From contig JABBZI010000001.1 of NCBI GenBank assembly GCA_012955965.1, positions 1 through 64,000 on the forward strand: a stretch of 64,000 nucleotides of DNA, given 5' to 3'. This document shows positions 16,736-27,340 of this stretch, one piece after another (positions within the stretch are counted from its first letter, which is position 1; every line of letters begins with the position of its first letter). The position numbers and the translations under genes are program-made. The DNA comes from Clostridioides difficile. Lineage in GTDB: Bacteria; Bacillota; Clostridia; Peptostreptococcales; Peptostreptococcaceae. Below the pieces are notes generated by a model. That model saw nothing but the letters and a program-made list of their open reading frames with translations. It was not told the origin of the DNA and did no database searches.

Positions 16736-17893
16736 CTACCTCCTACTTTTCATTTTCCACAGTTCTACATTTCTTTTATCATTTAATATTACTTCTTTTA
16801 TTAGTAATACTATTGCAAAACTAAATGAAGCCTCTAATAGTAAGTTTTCTGCAAAAGAGTATAGTAAAAATATAAATAAAGCTACTAAATACTCTTTCTT
16901 ATCTTTTTCTATAAAACTTCCTATGCCTTTATACATCAAATACATAAATAATATACAAGCAATTACTCCTAATACACTAATTATATATATATAAGAACTG
17001 TCTAATGGATTAGTTGCTTTTATAGCTGCGCTATATGAATTTCCAAAAGGTTTCATAAAATTTCCTGCTTCAGCTAAGTATACATGCCAATACTTAGGTC
17101 TACTTGCTAATAATCTATTTAATATACTACTTTTAGAAAACATCATACCAATAGCTACACTGGATAAAGTAAGTATTATTGGCAACATCTTTACAAGTGT
17201 TGGTAGACCTTTTATTTTTTTTATGTTTATCAATCTTATTATTTCTACAAATATTAATCCTGCTAATATAGTAAAAAATCCAGTTCTACTATATGTCGTT
17301 TGATAAACAAAAAATGCAGAACCAAATAAAATTATTCTATCCCATTTATTATAGTTTTTATATCTTAAGAATATATATGCTGCATATATAGTAACCATAT
17401 GATAAAACACACTATTTGGATTACCAAGCCCAAAATCCATTCTTGTAACAAGCATATCTATATTTTCTATATATCTATAGTGGACTTCTTGATTAAATAC
17501 TAATGAAGGAAATAAATTAAATAATAATATAGCTGCTATTAAAAAACATGCAGATATTATTAAGTAACTTTTAACTATATATTTATCATCTATTTTTTTA
17601 GCTGATACAGCTAGTAAGACAATCAATAATATAGCTCCTTCTCTATTTAATACATAAAGTAAGACACAAGCTCCAACTAGAAACATTTCTGTTATACTTT
17701 TTCTCTTATCAAATAAAAAAAGTAGCATTAGTATTCCTATTGAAGAATAAAATAACGCTGATTTAATCATCCCTAGATTTATATTTGGGTCAATAAATGA
17801 TATCATATACTTTCTAAGTACTATGATAAACAAAACAAATATATAAAGATATTTTTTCATCATAATATTTCTATCATCGTTTAAAGTCTTCAT
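16736..17893 (-). CDS. O-antigen polymerase-like (Wzy-type) membrane protein
   Basis: A 385-residue integral membrane protein with about ten to eleven predicted helices and one large external loop (around VHYRYIENIDMLVTRMDFGLGNPNSVFYH and the ASRPKYWHVYLAEAG segment). The pattern and the loop motifs resemble Wzy/EpsG polysaccharide polymerases. Its expected role is joining lipid-linked PSII repeat units outside the membrane after flipping by the MurJ-type protein. AGGGAGAAAG precedes the ATG. Sequence conservation in this family is low, so the call rests on topology and context. Confidence 0.75.
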   Translation of the reverse strand: MKTLNDDRNIMMKKYLYIFVLFIIVLRKYMISFIDPNINLGMIKSALFYSSIGILMLLFLFDKRKSITEMFLVGACVLLYVLNREGAILLIVLLAVSAKKIDDKYIVKSYLIISACFLIAAILLFNLFPSLVFNQEVHYRYIENIDMLVTRMDFGLGNPNSVFYHMVTIYAAYIFLRYKNYNKWDRIILFGSAFFVYQTTYSRTGFFTILAGLIFVEIIRLINIKKIKGLPTLVKMLPIILTLSSVAIGMMFSKSSILNRLLASRPKYWHVYLAEAGNFMKPFGNSYSAAIKATNPLDSSYIYIISVLGVIACILFMYLMYKGIGSFIEKDKKEYLVALFIFLLYSFAENLLLEASFSFAIVLLIKEVILNDKRNVELWKMKSRR

Positions 17894-17908
17894 TTTACTT
17901 TCTCCCTT

Positions 17909-18631
17909 TTAGTTTCGTAAAGTATTACTTGCAAATATTTTACAACACTTCCATATCTTATTTGCACCTGTTAAGTGTTTGCTTTCTAAGAAATAATTTC
18001 TCTTTTTAGCCCAACTTTTTCCCCACCAATGTATACCAAAAGTGTTTTCTGTTATACATTCTGGTGTAAAGTCTTCTTTAAATCCAAAAGGATAAAAATA
18101 TTCTTTATCATAGACACGAATGCCTTCTTCATAATTATTTGGGTCAATCTTCTTATAATTTTTTTCCATAAGATGAGTCATTATCTTTGGTATTGTAAAC
18201 AATGAAGAAGTAAGTACTTCTTTTTCATAATACTCCAATAAGTCTTTTAAAAAAGGATGTCCTTTTTCTACACCTATTATAGCACCATTTATATATTCTC
18301 TATCATCTTCATATCCACATATCAACCTATTATTTTCTAAAAGAGGAGTTATATCCTTTAAGATTTGCATATCTGTATCCATATAAACTCCACCTTGTTC
18401 ATAGAGTACTTTTATTCTTGTATAATCAGATATGAATGCCCAAAGCTTTCTTTTATAACATTCTTCCAAAAACTTATTTCCTTTTATTTCCTTCTCTATA
18501 TCAAAGTTTTTTTCATTCCACTCTACTATCTCATATTCTGGAAGTTTTTCTTTCCAAGAATTTATACATATATTTTCTATATTTCCTTTTGGACCACCAA
18601 ACCATACATAATGTATTTTTTTAGGAATCAA
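17909..18631 (-). CDS. GT32-type capsular polysaccharide glycosyltransferase
   Basis: A 240-residue glycosyltransferase with the sugar-binding DXD region (Gly_transf_sug). It opens IPKKIHYVWFGG, has ISDYTRIKVLYEQGGVYMDTDMQIL with the DTD metal site near residue 85, and HWWGKSWA at the end. This is the OCH1/GT32 pattern common in capsule loci. The start is TTG, set by GGAGGT seven bases upstream; no ATG fits. It lies 11 nt after the mannose-1-phosphate guanylyltransferase gene, and a mannosyl or hexosyl transfer into PSII is plausible. Confidence 0.88.
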   Translation of the reverse strand: MIPKKIHYVWFGGPKGNIENICINSWKEKLPEYEIVEWNEKNFDIEKEIKGNKFLEECYKRKLWAFISDYTRIKVLYEQGGVYMDTDMQILKDITPLLENNRLICGYEDDREYINGAIIGVEKGHPFLKDLLEYYEKEVLTSSLFTIPKIMTHLMEKNYKKIDPNNYEEGIRVYDKEYFYPFGFKEDFTPECITENTFGIHWWGKSWAKKRNYFLESKHLTGANKIWKCCKIFASNTLRN

Positions 18632-18642
18632 ATGAACACCTC

Positions 18643-19716
18643 CTACATATATTCTTGTCTATCTTCTTCTTTTAATTGCTCTACTATCTTTTTGACATCT
18701 TGAGCTTTATCTTTTCTGCAAACCATAACTGCATCATTCGTAGATACTACTATCAAATCACTAATACCTATTGTCGATATTAATTTGTCATCTGAATATA
18801 TAATTGAGTTTTTAGTGTCTATAGTAATATTTTCACCCCTTTTGATGTTACCTTCATCATCAGTTGGATATATTGCACCTAGAGAATCCCAAGAACCAAC
18901 ATCATTCCATCCAAAATCACCAGGAACTACTATAACATCATTACTTCTTTCCATAATACCATAATCTATGGAAATTGATTGTATTGTTGGATATATTTCT
19001 TTTATTTTTTCTATTTCTTCTTCTGTACCTAAGTAATTACTGATTTCCTCTAATTTCTCATATACTTTAGGTAAGTATCTCTTAAAATCTTCTAATATTT
19101 TAGATACCTTCCATACGAACATTCCACTATTCCATACATATTTTTTAGAGATTACATATCCTTTAGCATTTTCATAGTTTGGCTTTTCTACAAACTCCAC
19201 TACTTCATATGCAACATTTTCTATTGTGTTTTCTCTATTAAAATTTATGTATCCATATCCTGTTGATGGAAATGTAGGAGTTATCCCAATAGTTACTAGT
19301 TTATCATTATTTTCTGCTATATAGATAGCCTTTTCTAATATAGAATTAAATTCTTTTTCATCTTTTATATAATGGTCAGCTGGATATACACACATAACAC
19401 CATCACCATATTTTTTCATTATGTTAAAAGCTGCAAAGCCTATAGCTGCTGCTGTATTTCTAGCACATGGTTCTGGCAATATATTGCTATCTAAACATTT
19501 ATCTTTTACTGTATCCTTTAGAGCTTCTAATTGCTTCTCATTAGTTACTATAAATAAATCATCTTTTTTTGCTAGAGAATCTATTCTGTTTATAGTTTCA
19601 TTTATTAAAGCATCTTCTCCACTTAAATTTATAAGCTGTTTAGGTACTTCTTGTCTACTAAGTGGCCAGAAACGAGTTCCGCCTCCTCCAGCCATTATGA
19701 CATTGTATACTTTCAT
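18643..19716 (-). CDS. manC: Mannose-1-phosphate guanylyltransferase
   Basis: A 357-residue nucleotidyltransferase that makes GDP-mannose from mannose-1-phosphate and GTP. The signature GGGGTRFWPLSR (about residues 11-22) and EKPNYENAKGYV and WNSGMFVWK are visible. Its length fits the short bacterial ManC without the C-terminal isomerase domain. It sits directly after the phosphomannomutase/phosphoglucomutase gene, so the two would supply the mannose of PSII. AAGGGGAG precedes the ATG. Symbol given by function. Confidence 0.92.
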   Translation of the reverse strand: MKVYNVIMAGGGGTRFWPLSRQEVPKQLINLSGEDALINETINRIDSLAKKDDLFIVTNEKQLEALKDTVKDKCLDSNILPEPCARNTAAAIGFAAFNIMKKYGDGVMCVYPADHYIKDEKEFNSILEKAIYIAENNDKLVTIGITPTFPSTGYGYINFNRENTIENVAYEVVEFVEKPNYENAKGYVISKKYVWNSGMFVWKVSKILEDFKRYLPKVYEKLEEISNYLGTEEEIEKIKEIYPTIQSISIDYGIMERSNDVIVVPGDFGWNDVGSWDSLGAIYPTDDEGNIKRGENITIDTKNSIIYSDDKLISTIGISDLIVVSTNDAVMVCRKDKAQDVKKIVEQLKEEDRQEYM

Positions 19717-19737
19717 TGTTTATCTCCCCTTAGCTTT

Positions 19738-21444
19738 TTATATAGAATCCACTACATTTAATATATAAGATATTAAATTTTTCAATTTTAATTCTACATC
19801 TTCTTGGTTGTCTGAGTTTGCTCCAAAGTAAAATTTAATTTTAGGTTCTGTACCTGAAGGTCTTATAGCTATCCAAGAACCATCTTCAAGTAAAAATTTA
19901 AGTACATCTGATTTAGGTAAATCGTCAACTCCATCTTTATAATCCAAAATCTTATCTACTTTTACATCAGCCACATTATCTATTTTAACACTTCTAAAGT
20001 AAAGCATCATCTCTTTTATTTTTTTTATTCCATCTATACCTTTTAAAGTCACTGACTTTAATTCTTCCTTATAATATCCAAATTTATTATATGTATCTAT
20101 CAAAGCTTCATACAAGTTCATACCTTTTGAAGAATAATATGCTGCCATTTCACATATCATAAGTGAAGATACAACACCATCTTTATCTCTAGCATGAGTT
20201 CCAATTAGGTAACCATAGCTTTCCTCATATCCCATTATAAAACTTCTATTATTACTTTCTTCAAATTCTTTTATTTTTTCTCCTATAAATTTGAATCCTG
20301 TTAAAGTATTTAAACAATCTACATTATAATCTCTCGCTATTTTTGCACCTAATTCTGATGTAACTATAGTTTTTATTATTGTAGGATTGTTTTTAGGGAG
20401 TTTATTTTCTTCAACTAAACTCTCTATTATATACCTAACTAAAAGTGAGCCAACTTGGTTTCCATTTAGGACTATATATTCACCACTTGAATCTTTTACA
20501 ACAACCCCTACTCTATCACAATCAGGGTCTGTTCCTATTATCAAATCAGTATCATTACTCTTTGCCATTTCAATAGCTATATTAAATACTGACTTTTCCT
20601 CAGGATTAGGGTACTTAACTGTTGAAAAATTAGAATCTGGCAATTCTTGTTCTTTAACCACCATCACATTTTCAAATCCACATTCATTTAAGACTCTTCT
20701 TACTGGCTTATTACCAGTCCCATGAATAGGTGTATATATTATTTTTAATTTTTTACCATATTCATTTATTATATTTTGTCTTAACACTTGTTTCCTAACA
20801 GCCTTTATAAACTCATCATCTACTTCATTATCTAATATAGTTATTAAATTTTTAGATAAAGCTTCTTCAAAATCTAGACTCTTAATAATACTATAATCAT
20901 CAATCTTATTAACTTCTGCTATTATATCATTTGCCATATCTATACAGATTTGACCCCCATCTGAGTCATATACCTTGTATCCATTGTACTCTTTAGGATT
21001 GTGACTTGCTGTTATTACTACTCCCATAGCACACTTTAAATATCTAACAGCAAAAGAAAGTTCTGGTGTAGGCTTTAATTCTTCAAAAATATAAGCCTTT
21101 ACACCATAAGCACTTAGAGTCTTTGCTACTTCTATACAAAACTCTCTTGACATATATCTACTATCATGTGCTATAACTACTCCCTTTTGTTTTCCTTCTT
21201 CTCCTTGAGTCTTTATGATATAATTTAAAACTCCAAGTGTAGCTCGTCTAACAGTATAAATATTGATTCTATTAGTTCCCGCTCCTATTATACCTCTTAA
21301 ACCACCTGTTCCAAACTCTAAATTTTTGTAGAATCTATCTTGTATTTCTTTTTCATCATCTTTTATGCTTAATAGCTCATTTTTCGTTTGTTCATCAAAA
21401 TAAGGAGAATTCAACCACATTTCATAATTATTCTTATAATCCAT
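19738..21444 (-). CDS. pgm2: Phosphoglucomutase/phosphomannomutase
   Basis: A 568-residue alpha-D-phosphohexomutase that interconverts hexose 6- and 1-phosphates. The active serine is in [15 protein letters not shown] (about residue 145), the metal loop is [10 protein letters not shown], the sugar loop MGYEESYGY and the phosphate loop [12 protein letters not shown]. It can feed both UDP-glucose and GDP-mannose synthesis for PSII. It is followed by manC after 21 nt and preceded by the flippase gene 45 nt away. GAAAGG precedes the ATG. I recall the name pgm2 for this gene in strain 630. Confidence 0.92.
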   Translation of the reverse strand: MDYKNNYEMWLNSPYFDEQTKNELLSIKDDEKEIQDRFYKNLEFGTGGLRGIIGAGTNRINIYTVRRATLGVLNYIIKTQGEEGKQKGVVIAHDSRYMSREFCIEVAKTLSAYGVKAYIFEELKPTPELSFAVRYLKCAMGVVITASHNPKEYNGYKVYDSDGGQICIDMANDIIAEVNKIDDYSIIKSLDFEEALSKNLITILDNEVDDEFIKAVRKQVLRQNIINEYGKKLKIIYTPIHGTGNKPVRRVLNECGFENVMVVKEQELPDSNFSTVKYPNPEEKSVFNIAIEMAKSNDTDLIIGTDPDCDRVGVVVKDSSGEYIVLNGNQVGSLLVRYIIESLVEENKLPKNNPTIIKTIVTSELGAKIARDYNVDCLNTLTGFKFIGEKIKEFEESNNRSFIMGYEESYGYLIGTHARDKDGVVSSLMICEMAAYYSSKGMNLYEALIDTYNKFGYYKEELKSVTLKGIDGIKKIKEMMLYFRSVKIDNVADVKVDKILDYKDGVDDLPKSDVLKFLLEDGSWIAIRPSGTEPKIKFYFGANSDNQEDVELKLKNLISYILNVVDSI

Positions 21445-21489
21445 ATTTTCATCCTTTCTGACTTTATTTTAATTTTCTAATATAAGTGT

Positions 21490-23046
21490 CTATCTTTTAA
21501 GTAGTTTTTGTTTTCCTTTTCTTAAAAATTCAAAAGCTAAATCCATCTCTTCTACTTTAAATAAAACTATCAATATCGTATATACAGAAGCTCCACCTAA
21601 TACCCCTACTCCAACTGATATGATTTCTTTAATTGTTCCTGCACCCATAAATGCATATAGGTTATTATATATTAATAAAGTGACTACTGCCATTACGCCT
21701 GATGCTACCAAACTTTTTAGACCAGTCTTTATAATTTTATCTCCTCCAAAATATCCATTCTTCTTTTTAAGAGATATAAACAATAATATAACTGTAATTA
21801 TATTTGAAGTACTAGTTGATATAGCAATACCTGCATGACCCAGTGGTCTTATCAATATTAAATTAAGAACTATATTTATTATTAAAGCTATACTTCCATT
21901 TATCATTGGCGTCTTTGTATCTGCAAGAGAGTAAAATGCCCTATATAAAACATCTCTTACTCCACAGGCTAATAAACCTAGTGAATACAATCTAAGTGCT
22001 ATAGATGTAAGGTCTGTTGATAATGCGTCGAATTTACCCCTTTGGAATAAGATTCTAACTAAAGGTTCTGCTAGTATGATAGCTCCAATAGATATAGGAA
22101 GCACTACCAATATGATACAGTTAGATGATTTTACAATAGTACTTATAAATCCTTCTTTATTATCTTTACCTGACATCTTTGCTAGCTTAGGATATATAAC
22201 TGTTATTATTGATGTTACAAATAATGCCATAACAAACTCATTTAATCTATTTGCATAGTTAAGAGCTGACAGCTTTCCATCCCCTAAAGTCGTTGCCAAT
22301 AACCTGTCAACAAATATATTTAACTGTCCAACAGCTACCCCTATTAACATAGGTAATACTAGGTTAACTAATTCTTTTATGGACTCATCCTTAAAATTTA
22401 TATATGGCTTATACTTGTAGGACTTCTTAAACGCAAATGGCAATTGAAATAATAGTTGACTTGCCATAGCAAGCAGTGCTCCAGCTGGTAGTATCCATAC
22501 ATTTTTACCTGCACTTAATGCTATTGCTGCTATTATTATAATGTTATATGGAATTCCTATAAGTCCAGGAATTACAAAACTGTCATTTACTTGTAAAAAT
22601 GAACTAAATATTTTACTTCCACTCAGGAACAAAACTCCTGAAATCATTATTTTAGTAAATAGTATTGCTGCTTGGAACTTAGCAGGGTCATTTCTAAACC
22701 CAGCTGCAAATACTGTAACAAATTGCTCTGTAAATAAAAGCCCAAGAATAGCTATTATTATAGCCATTATATAGCATATATTTAAAACATTATTAGTAAA
22801 TTTTAAAGCACCTTCATCTCCAAGTCTTTTCTTTGTCTCAAAGTACATAGGTATATAAGTTGTAGCAATTGCAGAGCCTATGACTGCTATGATTAAACCA
22901 GGTATATTTAATGTTAATACAAATACGTCTGCATACATACCTGTCCCATAGAAATTTGCAAGTACAAGTTCTCTAAGGAAACCTAATACTTTTGAAAACA
23001 TAGTGGCTGCCATAATCCACAATGCTGCTTTAGCTGTTTTTGACAT
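21490..23046 (-). CDS. mviN: MurJ/MviN-type lipid-linked oligosaccharide flippase
   Basis: A 518-residue polytopic MOP-superfamily membrane protein with about 14 helices. It opens KAALWIMAATMFSKVLGFLRELVLANFYG, the typical MurJ start, and keeps positively charged cavity residues (FQRGKFD, RDVLYRAFYSLADTKTP). MurJ flips lipid II, but here, between cwp7 and the PSII enzymes, its likely cargo is the undecaprenyl-linked PSII repeat. Annotated mviN in C. difficile; PSII function is inferred from location. AAGGAGAAAG precedes the ATG. Confidence 0.9.
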   Translation of the reverse strand: MSKTAKAALWIMAATMFSKVLGFLRELVLANFYGTGMYADVFVLTLNIPGLIIAVIGSAIATTYIPMYFETKKRLGDEGALKFTNNVLNICYIMAIIIAILGLLFTEQFVTVFAAGFRNDPAKFQAAILFTKIMISGVLFLSGSKIFSSFLQVNDSFVIPGLIGIPYNIIIIAAIALSAGKNVWILPAGALLAMASQLLFQLPFAFKKSYKYKPYINFKDESIKELVNLVLPMLIGVAVGQLNIFVDRLLATTLGDGKLSALNYANRLNEFVMALFVTSIITVIYPKLAKMSGKDNKEGFISTIVKSSNCIILVVLPISIGAIILAEPLVRILFQRGKFDALSTDLTSIALRLYSLGLLACGVRDVLYRAFYSLADTKTPMINGSIALIINIVLNLILIRPLGHAGIAISTSTSNIITVILLFISLKKKNGYFGGDKIIKTGLKSLVASGVMAVVTLLIYNNLYAFMGAGTIKEIISVGVGVLGGASVYTILIVLFKVEEMDLAFEFLRKGKQKLLKR

Positions 23047-23159
23047 TTTCTTTCTCCTTATCTATTTAAACTCTAAAAGTAGAACTTTTAAAACTGCTTA
23101 TAAACATTATTCTGATTAAATAAATCTAACCTATGAAAAGCTTCCTTATAAATTAAAGA

Positions 23160-24215
23160 CTATATTGAATCATATCTAAGTGCCCTAAATGTAATCAATA
23201 ACAATAATAGTATTAATATTATACAAGATAAGGATGTTAGATTAAATATACTCTTTAATAGACTATAATCCCCTACTGCATATCCAACTTCAACTACCTC
23301 ATTTATATTATTACTTTTCAAGAATTTATCTTGTGTACTACTTAAGTTATCACTACAAATCAGTATTGGCATATTTTCTTTAGCTGATACTACTCCCAAA
23401 GAAATATATTCATTTACATCAGACCTACTACCAAAGTCTAAACTAGCAGTATATATTTTCTTTATATCTTTTTCATTATAAAACTTCTTTATTAAATCTA
23501 TATTCGTACTTGACTTATTTATTTGCTTTATACCTTCTATATTCTTTAAGCTAGAATCAACTTCTGCAATAAACTCTTTTGAATCACCTAGTGCATATAT
23601 TGTTTCAAGGTCTTTACCTTTTAGGAAATCAATTTGTTCTTCAAACCCTTCATCTTTAGCCCATATTATTGGCATTCCATTTTTAGCGGCATAAGAATAT
23701 ACAGATATGGCATTCTCTAATCCTACAGTTGAGCTAAGTAAAAATGCTTTATCAAATCCTACAGTTCTATACATTTCTCTAGCTATCTTTAAGGATGTAT
23801 CATATCTGTCTTTTCCCCTTATTCTTTCAACTTTCATTCCCATTCTTTCTATAGTACGCTCGGCGTCTTTAGATACTGCCTTTAAACCACCTATTATTGT
23901 AACTTTCTCTGTACCTAGTTCTTTTAGATAATTTCTTGTTACTCTCCCAAGATTTTTACTCTTAGTTACAACTATTGGGGCATTTTTTACATAGGCTAAA
24001 GGTGTTGCACTTATACTATCTACAATTGAATCTTCATTTACAAGAATTACTTCCTTAGAACTCTTAAATACTCTTTTATTTAACTCTGTAGAAATCTCTG
24101 GTATACTTCCTTCTATTAACTCTTCCTTAGGATTTGCATCTGCAAATACTCCTATCGTACTAGAAATAGAGATTAATAAAACTAACGATAATATAGTAGA
24201 AATTTTTTTAATCAT
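23160..24215 (-). CDS. cwp7: Cwp7, CWB2 protein with C-terminal membrane helix
   Basis: A 351-residue protein consisting of a signal peptide (1-25), three CWB2 repeats and a C-terminal membrane helix (about 322-345, a run of Ile/Leu) ending in a short basic tail. The first CWB2 repeat lacks the usual GxDRYETAVxIS opening; the second keeps RIRGKDRYDTSLKIA; the third is also divergent. There is no separate functional domain. Unlike other Cwp proteins it should stay in the membrane with CWB2 outside. It is encoded inside the PSII locus, between the sugar transferase and flippase genes, which suggests a role in PSII assembly or in presenting PSII to the wall (inference). Confidence 0.88.
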   Translation of the reverse strand: MIKKISTILSLVLLISISSTIGVFADANPKEELIEGSIPEISTELNKRVFKSSKEVILVNEDSIVDSISATPLAYVKNAPIVVTKSKNLGRVTRNYLKELGTEKVTIIGGLKAVSKDAERTIERMGMKVERIRGKDRYDTSLKIAREMYRTVGFDKAFLLSSTVGLENAISVYSYAAKNGMPIIWAKDEGFEEQIDFLKGKDLETIYALGDSKEFIAEVDSSLKNIEGIKQINKSSTNIDLIKKFYNEKDIKKIYTASLDFGSRSDVNEYISLGVVSAKENMPILICSDNLSSTQDKFLKSNNINEVVEVGYAVGDYSLLKSIFNLTSLSCIILILLLLLITFRALRYDSI

Positions 24216-24255
24216 AAGTTCTCATTCCTTTTCTTTTTTTGTATTTTTTGACAAT

Positions 24256-24283
24256 AAAAAAGCCCTTTTTTAAAGAGCTTTTT
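24256..24283 (-). terminator. Terminator after the initiating sugar transferase gene
   Basis: On the minus strand AAAAAGCTCTTT pairs with AAAGGGCTTTTT around an AAA loop, then TTTTTATTG. It lies before cwp7, so cwp7 and the genes after it need readthrough or their own promoter. Confidence 0.75.
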
Positions 24284-24311
24284 CATTGATTAGTAATCTA
24301 ATATTTTAAAA

Positions 24312-24998
24312 TTATCTAGCTCCATCTCCTGTCAATACTACTTTAACAGTTTTAAAGAGTATCTTAAAGTCAAGTAATATACTCCTATTTTTTATATAGT
24401 AAATATCTTCTTTAAGTTTTTCTTCAGGAGTGATTTCGTATCCACCATTTACTTGTGCCCAACCCGTAAGTCCAGGTTTTATAGCAAGCCTGTTGATAAA
24501 TCCAGGTATTTCCTCATTAAATTGAACAGTAAAGTTTGGTCTCTCTGGTCTAGGGCCTATTAAGCCCATGTCCCCCTTTAATATATTAAACAGCTGTGGA
24601 ATCTCATCAATTCTAGTTTTCCTAATAAACTTTCCAACCTTAGTTATTCTAGGATCATCTTTTTCAGCCCATTGTGCGCCAAATTTTTCTGCGTCTGTTC
24701 TCATAGATCTTAATTTATATATATAGAATCTTCTCCCGCATTTTCCTAGTCTTTCTTGCTTATAAGTTATTGGTCCTTTGTCCTCTATTTTAATAAGAAT
24801 TCCAAATATTGCTATTAAAGGTAAACCTATCACAAGTCCTATTATAGATAAAACTAAGTCCATAATTCTTTGGTACAAGTCAAATAAAACTGTTCCTTTT
24901 ACTATGCTATAGTCAATCTCGCTTGCAATTTCTTTATCTGCCCCTGGATAGCTTTTAACTTTAGGTATTTCACATTCATCATTAGTATATCCAGACAT
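24312..24998 (-). CDS. Undecaprenyl-phosphate sugar-1-phosphate transferase (initiating)
   Basis: A 228-residue polyprenyl-phosphate hexose-1-phosphate transferase. One membrane re-entrant helix (about 45-70) is followed by the catalytic domain with ITYKQERLGKCGRRFYIYKLRSMRTDAE, RKTRIDEIPQLFNILKGDMGLIGPRPERP and PGLTGWAQVNGG, the full signature of WcaJ/RfbP/PglC-type enzymes. It would start each PSII repeat by loading the first sugar phosphate on undecaprenyl phosphate. I start at the ATG at 24998 because GGAGGT is seven bases upstream; an ATG at 25010 overlaps that site. Confidence 0.92.
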   Translation of the reverse strand: MSGYTNDECEIPKVKSYPGADKEIASEIDYSIVKGTVLFDLYQRIMDLVLSIIGLVIGLPLIAIFGILIKIEDKGPITYKQERLGKCGRRFYIYKLRSMRTDAEKFGAQWAEKDDPRITKVGKFIRKTRIDEIPQLFNILKGDMGLIGPRPERPNFTVQFNEEIPGFINRLAIKPGLTGWAQVNGGYEITPEEKLKEDIYYIKNRSILLDFKILFKTVKVVLTGDGAR

Positions 24999-25145
24999 AG
25001 TTACCTCCATATTGGAATAAAAATTTTTTTAATTCTTAATTTCAACTTATTTCTATCTTATTTTTGACTTATTTCTATATTATACTCAATAATGAGCAGA
25101 TTATCAATACAATAAACGTCATTGTAAACAATTTGATTCTTTACA

Positions 25146-25199
25146 AAAATATATCATCCCTTGCTATATTTTACATTATAACAGGAGATGATATATTTT
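25146..25199 (-). terminator. Terminator after cwp6
   Basis: AAAATATATCATC and GATGATATATTTT form a 13-bp stem with an AT-rich loop, followed on the minus strand by a short T run. It lies 19 nt after the cwp6 stop. Confidence 0.75.
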
Positions 25200-25217
25200 G
25201 CTTTAATATTTTTTGTT

Positions 25218-27242
25218 TTATTTTACAGATTCTTCAATTCCTATTCCAATTTGAGTTCCCATTGTTTTTACTTTTTCAGCAGTATTTAACTTATCCATAT
25301 CGCTCTTATTGTCTATAAATGCACATTCGACAAGTATTGCTGGATAATTATTAGTTCTTAAAACATATAGGTAATCATTTCCATTTGCAAGTGTCTTTGT
25401 TTTTATTCCTCTGTTTTTCATGTCAAATTTTTCTAATATTCTTTTTAATATATTTGATGCAGCAGTCTTAGTTTTTCCACCATTCTTATCTTTTACTTTA
25501 TAATAGATTTCTACACCATTACCTGCTCCATTAGATGCATTGTAATGTATACTTGTAAATAAATCTGGTTTTATAGTATTTGATAATGCTGTTCTTTCTC
25601 CTAAAGCCATTGTTTTATCTGTATCTCTAGTCATAATAACATTTACACCTTTTGAACGTAAATATTCAGTAGTTGCTAATGCTGTATTAAGAGTATATTT
25701 CTTTTCTTGTGAACCACCATTTAATCCACTTGTTGCTCCTGAATCAGAACCCCCATGACCTGGGTCTATCACTACAGTTTTTCCTGCAGCATCTCCTGGA
25801 TTTTCTGGTTCTGTAGGTGAATTATGTTTTGATAAACTAGATGCTATAGAGCTTATAACACTATCTTTCATTCCATCACCAATTTGATATACTGTTCCTG
25901 CTGTTTTTTCTGATAAATTTGTAGTGTGATATGCAGAAACATAAGTTTTTGGAGTTATAAGTATTGGAGCTTTTAATTTAGCAGCTAAAGGTCCTGCTGT
26001 TATTGAGTCAACTATTATGTCAGATTTTGCAACTAACATTGCACTTAACTCTTGGTCTGGATAGAAAGTCTTAATTACATTTGCATTTGTTTCATGTCTA
26101 TCTGCACCAGAAACTCTATTTTTTGAAGCTCCATTTTTTGCTATTTTAGATATTTGGTCTATAAGTTTTGATGACAAACTTTGACTACCACCGATGTAAT
26201 AAGCTTCCTCTAATCCTTGTGAAGATAACCAATCATATGTACCTTGAGGTACAGAATCTTTATTAGATAATATTATAGGTTGTTGGTCTTCACCTGCTTT
26301 TGGTGAAATATTAAGAGCATCATATTCACCAGCATAACCATTTGCTATGTATATTTTATTAACATCATGATACTTATCTATTTCTTTTGCTATAAGTAAA
26401 GATGTTTCGTGTCTATCAACACCACCAATACGAGTTACATTCACATCCACAGCAGATTTGATTTGAGATACTGCCTTTTGTGAAACTGAACCATCATCAC
26501 CAATGATTATTACATCACTTGGATTTAGACGTTTTAATTCTGCCTTTGTACTTTCTGGTATATCATCTTTATTTGCAAGTAATATTGGGGCATCATAAGT
26601 AGAAGCAAGTGGAGTAGCCGTTATCCCATCTGCTGCCAATTCTCCATTAACTATTACAACCTTCTTAGCTCCATCTTTCCAACCTTGTTTACTTATCTCA
26701 ACAGCAGTTTCAAATCTAGTAGCTCCTGCAAGTTTTTTTACTGGTGCAGAAGTTTTTCTCATATATTCATTTACTGCTTTTGTTGAATTTGCGTCACTTA
26801 TTATAAACTCTTGTGTAACATCATAGTCTTTAAGATTTAATCCCATAGACTCTAAGTCTTCTTTGTTTAAAACTTTTTGTTCATCTTTACCATTTACTTT
26901 TATGCTTTGAAGTTCCCATACATTTAAGTATTCTGGGTCTTTATTATAATTTATTACACCTTCATATGTATCTGTCTTTTCATTGTAATTTAAAGTAGCT
27001 TCAAGTGGCATATCATAACACATAAAATTTAATGTTATCGAATCAGCATTTAATTTTTCTTTAAATTTCACACTTGCATTCGATTTACTTCCTAACACTA
27101 CACTTTTTCTTTGTAAATTTATATTAATATCTGAATTAGATTCTGTATTTGCAGTAGTATTTTCCGCTGCTAAAGCCACGTTTGGTGCCACCATTGCTAT
27201 AGACAACATTCCTGTTGCTAATAATTTTGTACTCTTTTTCAT
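25218..27242 (-). CDS. cwp6: Cwp6, N-acetylmuramoyl-L-alanine amidase with CWB2 anchor
   Basis: A 674-residue cell wall hydrolase. Signal peptide (1-25), an Ig-like N-terminal region (about 38-145), three CWB2 repeats (about 165-475, starting KLAGATRFETAVEIS) and a C-terminal Amidase_3 domain (about 486-672). Zinc ligands and catalytic residue are visible: His in DPGHGGSD, Glu in GGSQEKKYT, His in SIHYNAS and Glu in LVECAFID. It cleaves the MurNAc to L-Ala bond, and CWB2 ties it to PSII. GGGGGGAT precedes the ATG. The promoter region carries WalR-type boxes like those before the NlpC/P60 gene. Confidence 0.94.
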   Translation of the reverse strand: MKKSTKLLATGMLSIAMVAPNVALAAENTTANTESNSDININLQRKSVVLGSKSNASVKFKEKLNADSITLNFMCYDMPLEATLNYNEKTDTYEGVINYNKDPEYLNVWELQSIKVNGKDEQKVLNKEDLESMGLNLKDYDVTQEFIISDANSTKAVNEYMRKTSAPVKKLAGATRFETAVEISKQGWKDGAKKVVIVNGELAADGITATPLASTYDAPILLANKDDIPESTKAELKRLNPSDVIIIGDDGSVSQKAVSQIKSAVDVNVTRIGGVDRHETSLLIAKEIDKYHDVNKIYIANGYAGEYDALNISPKAGEDQQPIILSNKDSVPQGTYDWLSSQGLEEAYYIGGSQSLSSKLIDQISKIAKNGASKNRVSGADRHETNANVIKTFYPDQELSAMLVAKSDIIVDSITAGPLAAKLKAPILITPKTYVSAYHTTNLSEKTAGTVYQIGDGMKDSVISSIASSLSKHNSPTEPENPGDAAGKTVVIDPGHGGSDSGATSGLNGGSQEKKYTLNTALATTEYLRSKGVNVIMTRDTDKTMALGERTALSNTIKPDLFTSIHYNASNGAGNGVEIYYKVKDKNGGKTKTAASNILKRILEKFDMKNRGIKTKTLANGNDYLYVLRTNNYPAILVECAFIDNKSDMDKLNTAEKVKTMGTQIGIGIEESVK

Positions 27243-27340
27243 TATATCCCCCCTAGATTTTTAAACCTTTAAATCTTTTTAAAATTCGTCTTGAACTTGT
27301 TTTATATTACATAAATTCAATATTATGTAAATCTTTTTTC

